64,000 nucleotides of DNA from UBA7916 sp036121365 (GTDB lineage: Bacteria > Pseudomonadota > Gammaproteobacteria > Comchoanobacterales > Comchoanobacteraceae): NCBI GenBank assembly GCA_036121365.1, contig JAZAFR010000001.1:47013-111012 (forward strand), given 5' to 3'. Positions 17,720 through 26,321 of the stretch are shown here, in pieces. Made by a program: the position numbers and the translations under genes. Position 1 is the stretch's first letter; each line of letters opens with the position of its first letter. The notes under the pieces were generated by a model. The model ran no database searches, had not been told where the DNA came from, and saw only the letters and a program-made list of their open reading frames with translations.

Positions 17720-19075
17720 ATGTTTAAAAGTATAGTCAGTGAATTTATTAAACTCATCATGGCAATCATTCAAGCAACTGGACATGCTTTTTCTAGCGCT
17801 TATACTGCAATGGCCAATTCGATATCTGCTTTTTTTACCTCCATACACACACATTTTGTCTTGCCTGTTGTTAATGCAATTCACATCGCTTTAACCGGCG
17901 TTTTTTCAGTAGTATCCACTGTGGCCATCACCCTATTTCAAACTTGTATACTGCCTGTCATTTCGTTTGTTAACCAAGTCGTCTCAAACATACTCTATGC
18001 AACAAATATTGCCATCCATGCCATTGCCTCGTTGGCATTTAAAATTGGCAGTGGCGTTGTTTATGCCATCCAATACTGTGCACATACAACCTGGCAATAC
18101 CTCGTTATGCCCGTCGCCAACGCCATCGCATTTGTCGCTAATGTGGTCACAAATGGCATCATCCACCTTGCCAATATGACCCTAAGCGGCCTCTATTTCG
18201 TCTTCTCTTCTCTGTGGCAACACCTCGTCATGCCCGTCGCTAACGCCATCGTATTTGTCGCTAATGTGGTCACAAATGGCATCATCCACCTTGCCAATAT
18301 GACTCTAAGCGGTCTCTCTTTTGTCTTCTCTTCTCTATGGCAACACCTCGTCATGCCCGTCGCTAACGCCATCGCATTTGTCGTTAATGTGGTCACAAAT
18401 GGCATCATCCACCTTGCCAATATGGCGTTCACTGCATTATCAAATCTCTTCTCTCTGATCTGGATACACATACTATCACCAGTTCTCAACGCAATTGTAT
18501 CTCTAGCACAACTCATCGCAAACATCGTATATACCATTGCCAGCCAAATACTATCTGCCCTTAATGGCATCGGTCAGTTTTTAAGTTTTGTTGCAGGTAA
18601 AATCTTCTGTGTTCTCTCAAAAGTTGCGCTACTTGCCAATAATTATATCTTAACCCCCTGTGCCAATGCCTTATCAGCTCTTGCTAAACTTTGCACTTTT
18701 AATAACTTAATCAACTTTTCAGTCAACCTACTTTCTGCCATCGCATTCCCTTTCGTTGCTTTCTTATTTGTCTGCATCACTCCATCTCTTTACCCCTTAT
18801 ATGCCCTATATTCATTACAATCTGCCGTTGTATTGTATCCTCTCACCAAGATTTTCCTCAAGCCAAATGTTGATGTGACTCCCTGTCAAACCACTACAGA
18901 GCCCAAAGATGCACATAATCTACAAAAACACACTTGGAAACCTTCTAGAAACTCCATCATTATTGGCGCTGCAATCTATTCAGGACTGTTTTATTCAGGC
19001 GTCAGAATCAGCCCTAAAATCCTTGAAAAAACTGCTGCTAAATCATTGGCCATGGCTGCAACTGGTAATGCCTAA
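17720..19075 (+). CDS. Hydrophobic repeat-containing membrane protein, unknown function
   Basis: A 451-residue, very hydrophobic protein made of many short Ala/Val/Ile-rich helices. The centre holds nearly identical 41-residue repeats with the core HLVMPVANAIAFVANVV followed by TNGIIHLANM; flanking segments are degenerate versions of the same pattern (FVLPVVNAIH, ILSPVLNAIVSLAQ), so the whole protein probably grew by repeat amplification. The last 80 residues are more polar, then end in a short hydrophobic run. No transporter motif is recognised. It has a strong promoter divergent from the L,D-transpeptidase. A membrane-inserting or host-targeted role is possible but not shown. Confidence 0.7.
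   Translation: MFKSIVSEFIKLIMAIIQATGHAFSSAYTAMANSISAFFTSIHTHFVLPVVNAIHIALTGVFSVVSTVAITLFQTCILPVISFVNQVVSNILYATNIAIHAIASLAFKIGSGVVYAIQYCAHTTWQYLVMPVANAIAFVANVVTNGIIHLANMTLSGLYFVFSSLWQHLVMPVANAIVFVANVVTNGIIHLANMTLSGLSFVFSSLWQHLVMPVANAIAFVVNVVTNGIIHLANMAFTALSNLFSLIWIHILSPVLNAIVSLAQLIANIVYTIASQILSALNGIGQFLSFVAGKIFCVLSKVALLANNYILTPCANALSALAKLCTFNNLINFSVNLLSAIAFPFVAFLFVCITPSLYPLYALYSLQSAVVLYPLTKIFLKPNVDVTPCQTTTEPKDAHNLQKHTWKPSRNSIIIGAAIYSGLFYSGVRISPKILEKTAAKSLAMAATGNA
18095..18425 (+). repeat. 123-bp tandem repeat, 2.7 copies
   Basis: Units at 18095-18217, 18218-18340 and a partial one at 18341-18425 differ at only a few bases, mostly silent. The near identity at DNA level points to recent in-frame amplification (41 residues per unit). 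Confidence 0.9.
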
Positions 19076-19194
19076 CCATAGCCCCATACACTGTTCTCGG
19101 ATACATATATGATTTTCATCATTCCTCTGCCATCATGCTGATACCTTACCATCACGCGCCTGCCTTGCTCAGTACTCGGAGACCAAAATTTCCA

Positions 19195-19214
19195 TAAAAA
19201 ACAGCTGTTTTTTA
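19195..19214. other. Perfect 20-bp palindrome
   Basis: A T, six As and CAG followed by their exact reverse complement. It lies 120 bases after one gene and about 105 before the next. It could be an operator or a small bidirectional terminator hairpin (AAAAAAC stem); nothing decides. Confidence 0.4.
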
Positions 19215-19320
19215 ATTTATAATCGCTGTGTCATTTCCATATGAGCCAATATTTAAAAAAAAACGTGCATTTTTTAATTTTTTATAATAATGTATTAATA
19301 TCAAAAATCGAACAACTACT

Positions 19321-22300
19321 ATGCCTACTAATAATGGAAAGAAAAAAGGAAAAGGAAAAGGAAAAGGAAAAGGAAAACACCCTATATCCGCCTCCGCCAA
19401 CTCACCTCAACCCTCTGCAAGTGATAGCAGTGTTCGGGATGAATTTTCATGGGAAGATCTCCTAAATGATATTCGCGTAGGCGCGCTTTTAGATACCACT
19501 TCTAACAAAGCAGCTATCATAAAAACCACGCTAAAAACACCAAATCAAATAGACAGAAAGGGACGTTCTCTTTGGGACCAAGTCGCAAAACTTGACAATG
19601 ATTTTTTAAAGTTTGACGAACTGAAAACATTGATCCCTAATGCTGCTCGCCTTGAAACAAAACCCTATCGAGATCGCTCTCCACTAGAAATAGCCTTCTT
19701 TATGCAACACACTGAGGCTGTTAAACTGCTTTGTTATTTTGGATATAATACTGAATTAATCTCTCATACTTTTTGGTTGCACAGTTTCATACGCCACCTT
19801 AATCCAACTTATGTTAAAGACTTCTGCCTTCCCTTTATTCTCAAGACCGTTGAACCCAAATCTACTCGGGAGATGCTACATAAATTTGATAAAGAAGGTT
19901 ATTGCCTACTGACTCGGACACTTCAAAAATTTGAACACTATTTATTGAACGCCTATGCTAAAAACCCTGATGATCAAGCACTTTCTCAGTATCGTAAAGA
20001 TATAGAAGATCTGTGCCTCTCAATTATAGAACATGGATTTAACCCCAGTCATGCAAGCCACCAACCCTCACTTCCTTTAAATTTTGCTATCAAACATTCC
20101 ATGTTTGATCTCACTGCAGTGCTACTAAAGAAATTTCACTATGATGAAATATCAATTCTTGATAAAGAAGGGCACACCCCACTCATGTGTGCCATTATGA
20201 ATCAGGATCCTAATTTGACTCGAGAACTGCTTAAGTTCCCTTGTGCAACCACCCCCAACACTCTAGCCCAAAATCCACTACACATTATTTGCACAGTTCC
20301 CTTTCCCTTAGAAGGTGCATTTGCAATCATAGAACTCCTTACTAAAGCCAATGTCTCTTTTGATCAGGTTGATGCCAACGGCAATACCCCTGTCATGCAA
20401 GCCTGTATTTCACAACATCCCACCCTAGCACTGAAACTATTAGAAAAAACAAATAACCTAACCGCTATTAATGCCAAAGGTGAACATTTATTGACCATGG
20501 CCATTGAATCTATGACCCTTGATCCAGAATTTCAGCCTGTGGTTTGTCGCCTGATTGGCCATTTTGATCAAAAAATGCATTTTCTCAAAAATAAATTTAA
20601 AGCTCTCTGTTATCAAAAAACAGAACTGGAAAAACAAGACGGTATTCACTCACCTCAGATTGAATCTCTGAAGTCTCAGATTACAAAGACGCATGATGAC
20701 CTAATGCAGTATACCAATCTCATCACCAAAGTCTTCCCTCTGAGTGATAGAGCAACGAAACTATGCCTTGCCAAGTCACACCAGATATTGCGTCTTGATA
20801 TTAAGATCAGTGTACTCACTTTATGTTTTATTCTTCTTGATGCCGCTAAGTCCTCCAGTGCAGACAACCTCAGGCTAACAATCGAAGAACTTCTATCTAT
20901 TATCTATGCACATCGTCTCTCTGGCTCCTTAGGCGATGACCCCTTCTTTTGCGCGGTACAATTTAATCAAGTGACCATCAGTTTATTTAAACATGGGGTA
21001 CTTCCTGCGCAAAAAAATTTTCCAATGATACTTTCTCAAGTAACAAAGAGTCAAGCTGCATCCCCTCTTACTCTCTCTGATCTTTCTTCTCAACAACTTG
21101 AAATAATATTTCAAATAAACGATCAATTGTCCCATATTCCCTCTTCTCCCGTTCAATCGACTGTTCTATCACCAGAGATCGATCTCTCTCCACTTGATGA
21201 AACTCCCTACGCATACTGGCCCTTAGATTGGACTCGTAATCACTGGCCCCTACTTGGTGACCGCTTAATGTTTGAGTGTATTCAAGATTCTTACACAACT
21301 CGTGCTTTGAATTTTTTATATGACCATATCATTTCTGCTAATCTCAGCCCCTATTGCCATGTAGAAAATAGTAAAAATTTGACCAATTGCATACAAGCGC
21401 CAGTTAGAAAATCTTTGGGAGCTGTTCTTCTGAAAATTACTGCACAAAAAGTTTCCGAAATTGATGATGCCACACATAAACATGAGCTTCGCTCTACTTT
21501 TAATATTGAAAAAAGCTATCCAAAGCTCAATCCAAATCAAGTTATAAAACTTAAAACCATCTTTCCCCCATCAAAAAAAGGGGCTGGGTCTTGGATTGAG
21601 TCATTGACTTCGTATCTGCTTGACCCAAGTAGCAAACAAGACCCCAAACACACATCATTGACTGATATTTTTCTTCAATGTATGCATGAAATCATTTGGA
21701 ACGAGTATACCATAATCATGCAAAAATCAGTCGATGTTACGATTTTATTTAAGTCTATTTTGCTGCTACATGTTGCTGATGACCCTTTGATTAGACAACG
21801 ACACCTTGGCCTTTTAGCACCATTCTTACGAGTACATCAAAGCCGCTGGGAAACTCTTACTGTAATAAGCGCTCTAGGCTTATCTCCCAAATCAAGCGCG
21901 CCTTCAATATACGAACGTGTGCTTGAATCGGTTAGAGAGAAAAAACTCGATGTATCCCAAACACTCAAACTGGCAAACGACATTCTGTCTCGTCTTGAAT
22001 CAAAAGATTCTGATAAGGGAAAATATTTATGTCTGAAAGTATTTAAGCATATTACCACAAGTAACTCCTTTCTCAACGGCAACAAAGTTCTCATTGAATG
22101 GCTTAAGCTCACTCAACCTTCTTCACCTTCCCAAGTTCAAGCACTATCTCTTGCCGCTTCACAAGATCCCTGTCAACCTGCTATCGCCCCCCTGTATCTT
22201 CTCAATTACTGTATTGACCAACATCAACAATCTGATGAACCAGATTTCATCGATGAAATCTTTAAGGACTATGTTGCCCCCCATCTGACCTACGATTTAC

Positions 22301-24474
22301 TTTTCGAAAAATCCCCAAACCTTGCAATGATTGACTACTTACTTATGCCTGGTCATCTTGCCTTGATCCACGATGCCAATCTAAAAAAAGCCTTGCGTTT
22401 ATCTTTAGATCAACGCATTGTTCATCAGAAAACAAATACTCCAGAAGAAATGAGGGTTCTAGGCGCCATTGATAGCCTTTGCGATCAACTGAAACCTGAG
22501 CTACAAGGTCGAGTTGATCGTATTACTTCTAAAGTTAAACCAACCACATCAGCAACCATTGCAACAGCACTCGGAGACAAAGATTCGCAAATAATAGAAC
22601 TCCGTCAAAAATTGACGATTCTAGATCAAGAAGCATCTAAACTCCGAAAAGAGACAAAATCCATAAAAACGAAACCTTATGAAGAACTGACTCTGGCCAG
22701 ACAAACAATAACTGATCTTGAAACAAAACTTGCCAATACCAATGCTGATCTTATGTCATGCAGACAAGAAGTAGAGACTCTGGTCAGAACATCTAAGAAA
22801 GAAAAATCTGGATTGTCACAACTGAGAACCCAATTAAATAGAGCGGAAGAAGAGTACACAACACTCATTCAAAATTTGAAATTACAAATTAAAGAGCAAC
22901 AAGCACTCATCAAATCTTTAGAATCTGAGAAACAAGGGGCTCAATCCAAAATCAAATTGTTAGAATCTCAAAATACATCTCATAATCAGACTTTAGTAGA
23001 CCAGACACAAGATAAAAAACACCAAGCACAATTGTTAGAAGAACAATCTAAACAGCTGGATATGCTAACAAAAAAAAATCAAAAACTGGTATCTGAAGCA
23101 ACATCATTACGTCAAAAAAAGTCAGCTTATCAATCTCAAATCCAATCTTTAGAAGCGCAGATACAAGACGCGCAGACCCAAGCAAAACTGTTAGAAAAAA
23201 AAGACCAAGAATTGGCAAAATCAACCAAAAAAAATCAGAACTTGGAATCTGAAGTAGCGTCTTTACGTCAGAGTAAAGCCACTCAATCTCAACGTATTTT
23301 AGAGCTGGAAGCTCAACTACAAAGATTCACTCAGCATCCAGCCTGTGAAGAAGTCACTTCGAGGTCAAAACACACTTCCACAAATCAGAAGCCAGTGACT
23401 CGCAAAGGACAAAGAGATAAACTCATAAATGGGATTTCAGGGTCTGGATCTCTCGGATTTTTTTCTGGTCACTGTATGCAAAATCATTCCAAATCTGACG
23501 ACAACCGTATTCATGATCATTTGTTTCAGCTTGCTCGATCGTTATCCAATAAATCAAGCACCATCTTGTGGAATGGTACCAGTGCAATATGCTATTTGCG
23601 CGCCCTATATAACTTTCCTGTACAGCACATGACATTTAATCAGCTGCTGACTCAATATGAAAATATTAATCTCCTCGTTGAATCCGCTTCTTCACTTGAA
23701 TCAATTGCAGAGACAATCAGGTTATCTCTGCCTAACTCTTCAGTTACACTCTCCAGCCTCAATAGAAAAATTACTGTCACTATCCCATTTGAAGGTGACC
23801 TCTGTTTTACAATTGATGTCAAACTAAGCACTAAAATAAACCTTAGACATTACCCAAGCTCTATTTATTTCTCCTGGAACTTCAAAATTCAAGAGTGGAG
23901 ACCCGGTGATTTCCATCTTGGGCAACACCACTTTTTATTTTGCTATACTGACACCAGTCTTGAACAGTTGACTGACGAAAACCATTACTCTCTTTATTGG
24001 TCCATTCACCAATGGATTAAAACCTTTGCATTGGGGTACGCCCCCGATTGTACCCTTTATCTTCTCAACAAAGCTCTATCCAAACAATTACGCGCCTCAG
24101 CAGCCAGTGAATTAACAAGAACTGGTACTAAAAGTTTGATCGCCAATGACATACTCTCCATTATCAAAAAGTTCATAAATACCCCATACCAACAAACCTG
24201 TTTCAACTGTATCGCCTCCTCCCTTGACCGTGATGAGACATCTTTATTGGGCCATATACTGCCAGATGGCGCGACATTTGACCCAACAACGTTTTATGCC
24301 AATCCAAAACTCACCAATGCAAAATCCTACACCGATGTATTGATTGCATTGAAATCGATTTGGAAAGTTCAAGAAACCAACCCATCACTACTTGAGAGCA
24401 AAACTCCCTTTGACTGGTCTTCTGTGGTGATAGAATCTTCTCCACAAATGGCAAAAGGTCCATCCAGTCTTTGA
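19321..24474 (+). CDS. Giant ankyrin-repeat and coiled-coil protein
   Basis: A 1717-residue protein. The N-terminus is a Lys/Gly run encoded by 6-base AAAGGA-type repeats. Residues ~110-400 contain ankyrin-like repeats (SPLEIAFFMQHTEAVKLLCYFG, GHTPLMCAIMNQDPNLTRELL, GNTPVMQACISQHPTLALKLL). A helical middle region follows, then a long Gln/Glu/Lys/Ser coiled coil (~1080-1345). The C-terminal ~350 residues form a separate globular domain with a pattern faintly like the nucleotidyltransferase fold (WNGTSAI, ENINLLVES, TIDVKL), but acidic residues expected at the active site are Asn at one position; that resemblance is weak. No signal peptide. Ankyrin plus coiled-coil architecture is typical of effectors of intracellular bacteria; function unknown. 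No clear ribosome site. Confidence 0.78.
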   Translation: MPTNNGKKKGKGKGKGKGKHPISASANSPQPSASDSSVRDEFSWEDLLNDIRVGALLDTTSNKAAIIKTTLKTPNQIDRKGRSLWDQVAKLDNDFLKFDELKTLIPNAARLETKPYRDRSPLEIAFFMQHTEAVKLLCYFGYNTELISHTFWLHSFIRHLNPTYVKDFCLPFILKTVEPKSTREMLHKFDKEGYCLLTRTLQKFEHYLLNAYAKNPDDQALSQYRKDIEDLCLSIIEHGFNPSHASHQPSLPLNFAIKHSMFDLTAVLLKKFHYDEISILDKEGHTPLMCAIMNQDPNLTRELLKFPCATTPNTLAQNPLHIICTVPFPLEGAFAIIELLTKANVSFDQVDANGNTPVMQACISQHPTLALKLLEKTNNLTAINAKGEHLLTMAIESMTLDPEFQPVVCRLIGHFDQKMHFLKNKFKALCYQKTELEKQDGIHSPQIESLKSQITKTHDDLMQYTNLITKVFPLSDRATKLCLAKSHQILRLDIKISVLTLCFILLDAAKSSSADNLRLTIEELLSIIYAHRLSGSLGDDPFFCAVQFNQVTISLFKHGVLPAQKNFPMILSQVTKSQAASPLTLSDLSSQQLEIIFQINDQLSHIPSSPVQSTVLSPEIDLSPLDETPYAYWPLDWTRNHWPLLGDRLMFECIQDSYTTRALNFLYDHIISANLSPYCHVENSKNLTNCIQAPVRKSLGAVLLKITAQKVSEIDDATHKHELRSTFNIEKSYPKLNPNQVIKLKTIFPPSKKGAGSWIESLTSYLLDPSSKQDPKHTSLTDIFLQCMHEIIWNEYTIIMQKSVDVTILFKSILLLHVADDPLIRQRHLGLLAPFLRVHQSRWETLTVISALGLSPKSSAPSIYERVLESVREKKLDVSQTLKLANDILSRLESKDSDKGKYLCLKVFKHITTSNSFLNGNKVLIEWLKLTQPSSPSQVQALSLAASQDPCQPAIAPLYLLNYCIDQHQQSDEPDFIDEIFKDYVAPHLTYDLLFEKSPNLAMIDYLLMPGHLALIHDANLKKALRLSLDQRIVHQKTNTPEEMRVLGAIDSLCDQLKPELQGRVDRITSKVKPTTSATIATALGDKDSQIIELRQKLTILDQEASKLRKETKSIKTKPYEELTLARQTITDLETKLANTNADLMSCRQEVETLVRTSKKEKSGLSQLRTQLNRAEEEYTTLIQNLKLQIKEQQALIKSLESEKQGAQSKIKLLESQNTSHNQTLVDQTQDKKHQAQLLEEQSKQLDMLTKKNQKLVSEATSLRQKKSAYQSQIQSLEAQIQDAQTQAKLLEKKDQELAKSTKKNQNLESEVASLRQSKATQSQRILELEAQLQRFTQHPACEEVTSRSKHTSTNQKPVTRKGQRDKLINGISGSGSLGFFSGHCMQNHSKSDDNRIHDHLFQLARSLSNKSSTILWNGTSAICYLRALYNFPVQHMTFNQLLTQYENINLLVESASSLESIAETIRLSLPNSSVTLSSLNRKITVTIPFEGDLCFTIDVKLSTKINLRHYPSSIYFSWNFKIQEWRPGDFHLGQHHFLFCYTDTSLEQLTDENHYSLYWSIHQWIKTFALGYAPDCTLYLLNKALSKQLRASAASELTRTGTKSLIANDILSIIKKFINTPYQQTCFNCIASSLDRDETSLLGHILPDGATFDPTTFYANPKLTNAKSYTDVLIALKSIWKVQETNPSLLESKTPFDWSSVVIESSPQMAKGPSSL

Positions 24475-24610
24475 CCCCTCCAGTCTAAAAAAACACAACC
24501 ACTTTCCGTCTCTCCATTCGTTTTATGTTTAATGGACTACTCATATTATAACCAACCGACGAACAACCTTTGAGTCGATTTAAATCATGACCTTAACCAG
24601 AAACGACTTC

Positions 24611-25180
24611 TCATTCAGATTTTTTTTTACAGTACTCCTGAACCCACTTCACACACTTAAAGTTTCCCGATGCAATCGCTGCATCCATCATTCCTTCATT
24701 GGCGTAGACTCTCACTTTAAGCCCTTCTTTCTCTCTCAATCCATTCAACAATTCTATATTTCCAGATTCACAAGCTGCCATCCATACTTTTTTTGCCACT
24801 GCTAACTTAGCGTTTTTTACCAATACCCAGTTAACACACTCAATATTTCCTGATCTTGCTGCCAGAATCAATGTCTTTTGTGTCACTTTGAACTGAGGGC
24901 CGACAACCACTGAATCCCATAACCAACTCAACATCTGAACATTTCCAGAACGAGCAGCCATATTAAAAGTATCTTGGTTAGGCACTTGCTTTTCTTGTTG
25001 CCGACACATGCACAACAACCACTTAAAAAGCTCTATATTTCCTGAATAAGCTGCCCTATTTAAAGTTTCTTGATCTGCTTTTTGCCTATACTCGTCTGGG
25101 CAGACAAACATCAACCAATTGACCATCTCTAGGCTACCCTTGCTTGCCGCATCATTCAATCTGTCTCTTTTTTTTGACAT
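24611..25180 (-). CDS. Small ankyrin-repeat protein
   Basis: About 189 residues, almost entirely ankyrin-like repeats of the form AARSGNIECVNWVL, AAYSGNIELFKWLL, AARSGNVQMLSWLW, ACESGNIELLNGL and AIASGNFKCVKWV. This W-containing, GN-type repeat resembles ankyrin proteins of protists and large DNA viruses more than the TPLHLAA type common in bacteria; that comparison is from memory. The frame opens at a GTG (25189), but the ATG at 25180 has an AGAGG upstream at better spacing and is preferred. The protein ends in KKKSE. Likely a host-interaction protein by family; target unknown. Confidence 0.75.
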   Translation of the reverse strand: MSKKRDRLNDAASKGSLEMVNWLMFVCPDEYRQKADQETLNRAAYSGNIELFKWLLCMCRQQEKQVPNQDTFNMAARSGNVQMLSWLWDSVVVGPQFKVTQKTLILAARSGNIECVNWVLVKNAKLAVAKKVWMAACESGNIELLNGLREKEGLKVRVYANEGMMDAAIASGNFKCVKWVQEYCKKKSE

Positions 25181-25612
25181 AGACTTCACACCTCTTTGTT
25201 TGTCACTTTTCTATAGCCCGGCTTCCCTGTTTTGTCAAACACCTTACACTTTTATTTTATCTTCCTTATGTTGTGAATCATTTTACAGGATATTAAACGA
25301 AAACTCATCCCCTATCTAGACCATATCTTTTGTCAATAACCCCACTGCCTTGCCTCTTTATTTTAAAAATATAGATTGGAGAATATCTCTTTCATCATCA
25401 CGCTCTGCTGATATATTTCCAACCAACACCACATATGAACGCCTGATCATGATTGGGGCATGTTGCCATCATATACCTTTATACTTGCACATACCCTCAC
25501 CCCTTAGGTGTACATTAATCTTCATTTTGGTCTCTTTTAGTCTATTTCGACGAACTTTTCTGACTATTTATATTTGGATTGACTCCAATTGGTCGATGTA
25601 GTTTGTTTTCCA
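25181..25612. other. Intergenic region, nothing identified
   Basis: Four hundred bases between two leftward genes. No frame with a ribosome site, no strong hairpin and no repeat was seen. It must hold the promoter of the ankyrin gene, but no clear pair of boxes was found. Confidence 0.45.
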
Positions 25613-26287
25613 TCATTCTCGATATAAATGATTGCGCTCAATATACCTTCTCACTGTATCTGTCAGCCACTGCTCACATCGGTTATTCTGACTCAACTCC
25701 TCTCTCACTTGAGTCGCACTCATAGCAATCCTCTTAAAACTCTCATCCACGTAAATCAAACCACACGCACTTTTAAACAACTCAGCAACTTCTTTCACCT
25801 GCCGCTCCATCATCATTTTTTGCACGGCTTGACTGACTGACAACCCCTCTCGTGGTATGACGTATAAATGCACAAAATCTACCAAATCATCCCACTCCTG
25901 CCACTGATCAATGCTGTTCATCGCATCATCTCCCAAAACCCAAATCAATGCCGCATTGGGATACTGAGACCTTAACTCTTTCACCGTATCAATGGTCAAA
26001 CTGTCTGCCCCCTCCCTATCAATCTCCATCGTACTCATCTCAATATCAGTGCCCTCAATTGACGCCTTGACCATATTGACCCTATCCACATATCCCACCG
26101 TGTCTTTCTTGTGCTCTGGATGCTTATTTGGCATTAGCATCCGTCTAGATTTCGGATACAACCGTGATAAATGATCTAAAATGTATACATGCCCTCTATG
26201 AATGGGATTGAATGTGCCCCCAAGAATGAAGAAACACTCCCTTGTTGACCTTTCTTCTCTATCTGATATTTCTTTACTTCTTTTCAT
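25613..26287 (-). CDS. nadD: Nicotinate-nucleotide adenylyltransferase
   Basis: NadD adenylates nicotinate mononucleotide in NAD synthesis. The nucleotidyltransferase signature GGTFNPIHRGHV lies near the N-terminus and MSATQVREEL near the end matches the second (ISST.R) motif; LGDDAMNSIDQWQEWDDL is also typical. The frame extends upstream to 26371, into the preceding RND gene, but the ATG at 26287 has a GGGAGG ribosome site eight bases upstream and gives 224 residues, near the usual 213. It follows the RND gene by 34 bases and is probably the last gene of that transcript, an unusual neighbour for an NAD gene. Confidence 0.93.
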   Translation of the reverse strand: MKRSKEISDREERSTRECFFILGGTFNPIHRGHVYILDHLSRLYPKSRRMLMPNKHPEHKKDTVGYVDRVNMVKASIEGTDIEMSTMEIDREGADSLTIDTVKELRSQYPNAALIWVLGDDAMNSIDQWQEWDDLVDFVHLYVIPREGLSVSQAVQKMMMERQVKEVAELFKSACGLIYVDESFKRIAMSATQVREELSQNNRCEQWLTDTVRRYIERNHLYRE

Positions 26288-26321
26288 GCACAAAACCTCC
26301 CTGTCTAGATCAATATCATCC

